A stretch of DNA of 27,258 nucleotides from Limiplasma sp045538465 (lineage in GTDB: Bacteria; Bacillota; Clostridia; Christensenellales; Aristaeellaceae): NCBI GenBank assembly GCA_045538465.1, contig JAZSRK010000156.1, positions 1-27,258 of the forward strand, given 5' to 3'. Position numbers and translations under genes: made by a program. The notes beneath the pieces are model-generated. The model did no database searches. It saw only the letters and a program-made list of their open reading frames with translations, and was not told the DNA's origin. Below, in pieces: positions 24,438-27,258 of this stretch. The first letter of the stretch is position 1. The number at the start of each line of letters is the position of its first letter.

Positions 24438-24537
24438 CTTATCTGCCAGCGTATGCACGCTGCGGGATTTGCCACCTCACGCCATGGCGCAGGTTGGTGG
24501 GTGTCATCGGGCCCGTCCCTCGACCTCTCTTTATAAG
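24438..24537 (-). ncRNA. SAM-I (S-box) riboswitch aptamer
   Basis: Reverse strand reads CTTATAAAGAGAGG, GAGGGACGGGCCC, GATGACACCC, CAACC, GAGGTGGCAAATCC, CGCAGCG and closes with CAGATAAG, the ordered S-box consensus blocks including the P1 closing strands and the kink-turn GATGA. Binding of SAM should favour the terminator at 24385-24414 and turn metK off. Confidence 0.95.
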
Positions 24538-24557
24538 GTGTTCGGTTGTCACGTAGA

Positions 24558-24586
24558 AGTATAGCAGAGTGCATGGCTGCTGTCAA
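24558..24586 (-). promoter_or_regulatory. metK promoter
   Basis: Reverse strand perfect TTGACA (24581-24586), 17-base spacer, TATACT (24558-24563), about 20 bases before the riboswitch aptamer. Confidence 0.9.
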
Positions 24587-24636
24587 TGTTTTCTTCGCTG
24601 AAAACCCAAAGGGGAAAATATCAACAAACTTTGATT

Positions 24637-24664
24637 TTGCTTTCTTGTTTTTTTGTAGTATAAT
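24637..24664 (+). promoter_or_regulatory. Promoter of the degV gene
   Basis: TTGCTT (24637-24642), 16-base spacer, perfect TATAAT (24659-24664) in an A/T-rich stretch. It runs opposite to the metK promoter. Confidence 0.7.
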
Positions 24665-24735
24665 ACAATTGTTATTCGGTATCTTCCACCCAAACGGAGC
24701 AAAACCATTAACAGAAAACGGAGTGAAACCCAACC

Positions 24736-25587
24736 ATGGTCAAGATCATTTCAGACAGTACATGCGACCTTTCCCAAGAGCTTCTGGAACGATACGATAT
24801 TGCCGTCCTGCCCCTGCAAGTCACCCTTGGGGAGGCATCCTACGAGGATGGCGTCAACATCACGGTTGACGAGATTTATCACTGGGCCGATGAAAACAAA
24901 ACCACCCCCAAGACCGCTGCTCCCGCCATGGAGACCGCCATCCACACAATGAAGCCTTGGCTGGAGAAGAGTATGGAGCTGATCTGTTTCTCCATTTCCG
25001 AAAGTATGTCCACCACTGCCAACGTACTACGGCTGGCCGCCAAAGACTTGGGTGCCGAAGATCGGGTCACCGTCATCGACAGCCAAAACCTGTCCACCGG
25101 CAACGGTCTGTTGGTCATCGAGGCCGCCATTATGGCCAAAGAGGGTAAAAGTGCCAAAGAGATCACCGATCACATCAAGGCGCTGCGCCCGCTGGTACGC
25201 GCCAGCTTTGTGGTGGATACCCTCACCTACCTGCACCGGGGCGGCCGCTGCTCCAGCGTGGCTGCGCTGGCTGGCAGCGTGCTCAAGCTGCACCCCAAGA
25301 TCGTGGTGGCCGATGGTAAGATGGGCGTTACCCAAAAATACCGCGGCAAGCTGTCCCGTGTGATGGTGGACTATGTGCGGGATATGGAGCAGGAGCTGCT
25401 TCGTGCCCGTAAGGATCGGGTCTTCATCACCCATTCCGGTTGCGACGAGAGCATCATCGCCGAAGTGAAGAGCACGCTGGAAGCGCTGAATTACTTCGAT
25501 GAAATTCATGTTACCCGTGCCGGCAGCGTCATCAGCAGCCACTGCGGCTATGGTACGCTGGGCGTGCTGTTTATTGCTGGTAAATAA
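24736..25587 (+). CDS. DegV family fatty-acid-binding protein
   Basis: 283 aa, normal length. DegV/FakB proteins hold a fatty acid for the kinase FakA, which phosphorylates it for phospholipid synthesis. Signatures: KIISDSTCDLSQELL at the start, LPLQV, the SISESMSTTANVLR segment, DSQNLSTGNG and the C-terminal GSVISSHCGYGTLGVLF. The usual TSQPS loop reads TTPKTAAP, a variant also present in other clostridial paralogues. No fakA gene is in the window. GGAG lies about 12 bases before the ATG, a weak site. Confidence 0.92.
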   Translation: MVKIISDSTCDLSQELLERYDIAVLPLQVTLGEASYEDGVNITVDEIYHWADENKTTPKTAAPAMETAIHTMKPWLEKSMELICFSISESMSTTANVLRLAAKDLGAEDRVTVIDSQNLSTGNGLLVIEAAIMAKEGKSAKEITDHIKALRPLVRASFVVDTLTYLHRGGRCSSVAALAGSVLKLHPKIVVADGKMGVTQKYRGKLSRVMVDYVRDMEQELLRARKDRVFITHSGCDESIIAEVKSTLEALNYFDEIHVTRAGSVISSHCGYGTLGVLFIAGK

Positions 25588-25601
25588 ATCGCATATGCGA
25601 A

Positions 25602-25645
25602 ATCCCCGAACCACCTGTTCTGCAGATGGTTCGGGGATCTTGCTT
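25602..25645. terminator. Intrinsic terminator between degV and the serine hydrolase gene
   Basis: Perfect 12-base arms (25602-25613 and 25627-25638), extended inwards past one mismatch by CTG/CAG, followed on the plus strand by CTTGCTTTG. It can serve the convergent hydrolase gene only weakly. Confidence 0.88.
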
Positions 25646-25668
25646 TGTTCATTTATGTAAGGCGCTTC

Positions 25669-27069
25669 TTAATCCTGCTTTTTCAGCTCCGCTTTCAAAA
25701 CAGGATGGCCAACGCCGGTCATATCCAGCATCAACCCGCCCTCTGTTGGTGTCAGTGTTGCCTCCATGGCAAAGGGAGCCAGCAACGCACGGTTTACAAT
25801 GTGCAGTGTGCCATTCTGCCAGCCGTAAGCGCCCTGCCACCTGATATCCGCTTCCCCGTTGCCGAATTGGGGCAGACCAGGGCTGGACAGAGGCTGCTCC
25901 CGGCCGTAGACCATCGGATAAAAAGTATCCATTCCCTCGGTCTTGGTGAGAAGCTTTAACACATCCCCCTCCCAGCGGAGTTCTATGGAAGCCTTCTCAT
26001 TGACATACAAGCCACTCAGCGGCACACCGTTGCCATCATCCTTGGGCCATTCGTAGGCAAGGCTCGCCAAACGGCGGCTCAGCTCTGCCTGCTCCTCCGG
26101 CGTGCCGGGTTCCATTTCCGCTGCCGGGAACAGATACTCATGCAGCAGCTGCATTTCCTTACCCATATCCATGGTGCCGCAGGTAACAGCCACCGCCATG
26201 TCCAGATCCGGCGAGATCATGCAGATCTGCCCGAAAGCGCCGTCGCCACGGAAGCGGTTGCCACGGGTGCGCCAGAACTGGTATCCGTAACCCTGCGCCC
26301 ATTCGTTATCCGGCTGCTCGGTACCGCCGGAGTTGTCGATCTGCTTGACGGTGGCTTTTTCGTACCATTCCAAGGGCAAAAGTTGCTTGCCTTGCCACAT
26401 GCCCTTTTGCAAAAGGCATTGCCCAAAGCGGGCGATGCTATCGCAGCTGAGCCACAGACCCCAGCCGCCTACATTGATGCCCGCCGGGCAGCAGTCCCAT
26501 GTAGGCTCGGGGATGCCCAGTGGCTCAAACAGACGGGGCAGCAGATAATCCCGCACGGTCATACCAGTCACCCGCTGCACCATGCAGGACACCAAGTAGG
26601 TGCCATGGCTGTTGTAATGGAAGTGGGTACCGGGCTCGTGGATGCATTCGCAGGCCAGCACCGCCTTGGCCCAGTCCTCGCCGCCCACCTCGTCGCTCTT
26701 GGGATCGAGGCCGGAGCCCATCATCAGCAGATGGGACAGGGTGACCGATTGCAGCCACTGGGAAGGATTTTCCGGGGCCTTCTCCGGCAGGATGTCCAGC
26801 ACCTTGTCGTCCCAGTGAAGCAGCCCTTCCTTAACGGCAAAGCCAGTTGCCGCAGAGGTGAACGATTTGCTCAGGCTGAACAGCATATGGGGTGTCTGGT
26901 TGTCGTAGGGCGCAAAGTTCATGGTGGCAGCCAGCTTGCCATGGCGCAGCACCATGATGGCGTGGTGTTCCACTTGCGGGGCCTTGGCGACTGCGTCCAG
27001 ATAGTTGAGTAAGCCGCGGGAGGAAATCCCCGCTTCCTCCGGGGTATTGACCTTCATCCATTGTTCCAT
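25669..27069 (-). CDS. Serine hydrolase of the class C beta-lactamase/penicillin-binding-protein-like family
   Basis: 466 aa from the ATG at 27069, 7 bases behind AAGGAGG; a longer frame to 27216 lacks support. The beta-lactamase-fold domain (about 12-330) has Ser65-x-x-Lys68 in FSLSKSFTSAA, Tyr152-Asn153 in HYNSHGTYLV and GDGAFG (275-280) as the third motif. The C-terminal part (about 345-466) is a beta-rich extension. No signal peptide is visible, so it is likely cytoplasmic and acts as an esterase or D-amino peptidase rather than a drug-resistance enzyme. Substrate unknown. Confidence 0.92.
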   Translation of the reverse strand: MEQWMKVNTPEEAGISSRGLLNYLDAVAKAPQVEHHAIMVLRHGKLAATMNFAPYDNQTPHMLFSLSKSFTSAATGFAVKEGLLHWDDKVLDILPEKAPENPSQWLQSVTLSHLLMMGSGLDPKSDEVGGEDWAKAVLACECIHEPGTHFHYNSHGTYLVSCMVQRVTGMTVRDYLLPRLFEPLGIPEPTWDCCPAGINVGGWGLWLSCDSIARFGQCLLQKGMWQGKQLLPLEWYEKATVKQIDNSGGTEQPDNEWAQGYGYQFWRTRGNRFRGDGAFGQICMISPDLDMAVAVTCGTMDMGKEMQLLHEYLFPAAEMEPGTPEEQAELSRRLASLAYEWPKDDGNGVPLSGLYVNEKASIELRWEGDVLKLLTKTEGMDTFYPMVYGREQPLSSPGLPQFGNGEADIRWQGAYGWQNGTLHIVNRALLAPFAMEATLTPTEGGLMLDMTGVGHPVLKAELKKQD

Positions 27070-27258
27070 TGACAAGCCTCCTTGGTTGTTTGGCTGTGGT
27101 TTCCACATTTCGCAAAACGGTTCTGAATAACATGATTCGCCGCCGGGACACGGAATTCCTCTTCGGGCGTACAATCCAGCAGACACCGACAGCGTTTCAG
27201 GCGCAGAATTTACCAAAATGACGGTCGCGGGAGCGAAAAATATGGTAGAATGTTAAGG
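27070..27258. other. Upstream region of the serine hydrolase gene
   Basis: About 190 bases to the right edge. No convincing gene, promoter, or repeat was seen beyond the ribosome binding site at the left end; an AT-rich TAGAAT box on the plus strand near 27246 lacks a matching -35. Confidence 0.4.

Noticed and set aside
24327..24458. 44-residue N-terminal extension of MetK
   Set aside because: Covers the riboswitch 3' part and terminator; MetK homologues begin near MTEMRTVFTSE and the ribosome binding site is at 24326.
27219..27251. Possible plus-strand promoter at the right edge (TAGAAT box)
   Set aside because: No -35 at 16-18 bases; the nearest TGACGG is about 21 bases away and no gene follows within the window.

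Overview
The window looks like chromosomal DNA of an anaerobic, low-to-mid GC Firmicute of class Clostridia, most likely a gut Oscillospirales/Ruminococcaceae-type organism. The evidence is the 5' part of a clostridial-type 16S rRNA gene at the left edge, a SAM-I (S-box) riboswitch ahead of metK, lipoprotein PrsA-type foldase, RqcP, DegV and CdaA/CdaR genes, a cupin-regulated acyl-CoA synthetase, and strong AGGAGG ribosome binding sites throughout. The assignment to order is inference; the class is fairly secure. No tRNA, CRISPR array, transposase or phage gene was found, so this is ordinary core chromosome with a few unusual accessory genes.

Layout. 1-530: 16S rRNA start (minus strand, running off the left edge), its leader and a consensus rrn promoter. 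531-3224: minus-strand operon exoA - yfcE-like phosphoesterase - PrsA-like lipoprotein foldase, ending in a strong terminator just before the rrn promoter. 3392-3655: a small Cys-rich DUF3795 protein, transcribed divergently from exoA. 3714-6986: a large orphan fusion enzyme (AMP-dependent acyl ligase + acyl carrier protein + alpha-oxoamine synthase). 7417-12719: plus-strand operon cdaA (c-di-AMP synthase) - cdaR/YbbR - proline-rich membrane protein - P-loop ATPase - RsmF-type rRNA methyltransferase. 12735-12830: intergenic hairpin cluster. 12858-14023: paired half-size chromate-type transporters. 14132-16879: XRE-cupin regulator and an acyl-CoA synthetase fused to a GNAT acyltransferase. 17034-21914: operon rqcP - ispD - ispF - comEC - holA. 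22107-23048: HSL-family esterase. 23145-24586: metK with promoter, SAM riboswitch and terminator. 24736-25587: DegV protein. 25669-27069: beta-lactamase-like serine hydrolase.

How the genes work together. Several blocks concern acyl or lipid chemistry: the ligase-ACP-oxoamine synthase fusion should activate a carboxylic acid, hold it on its own carrier domain and condense it with an amino acid to an alpha-amino ketone; the second ligase activates an acid as CoA thioester and carries a fused N-acyltransferase; DegV binds fatty acids. The cdaA block couples c-di-AMP signalling to two uncharacterised proteins and an rRNA methyltransferase. The rqcP-holA operon mixes ribosome rescue, isoprenoid precursor synthesis, DNA uptake and replication genes with overlapping starts and stops.

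The best candidate for something undescribed is the single-gene AMP-ACP-oxoamine synthase at 3714-6986 with its long repeat-bearing leader; next are the acyl-CoA synthetase-GNAT fusion with its cupin regulator and the uncharacterised membrane protein/ATPase pair behind cdaA-cdaR. All functional statements rest on reading motifs by eye; no database search was run.
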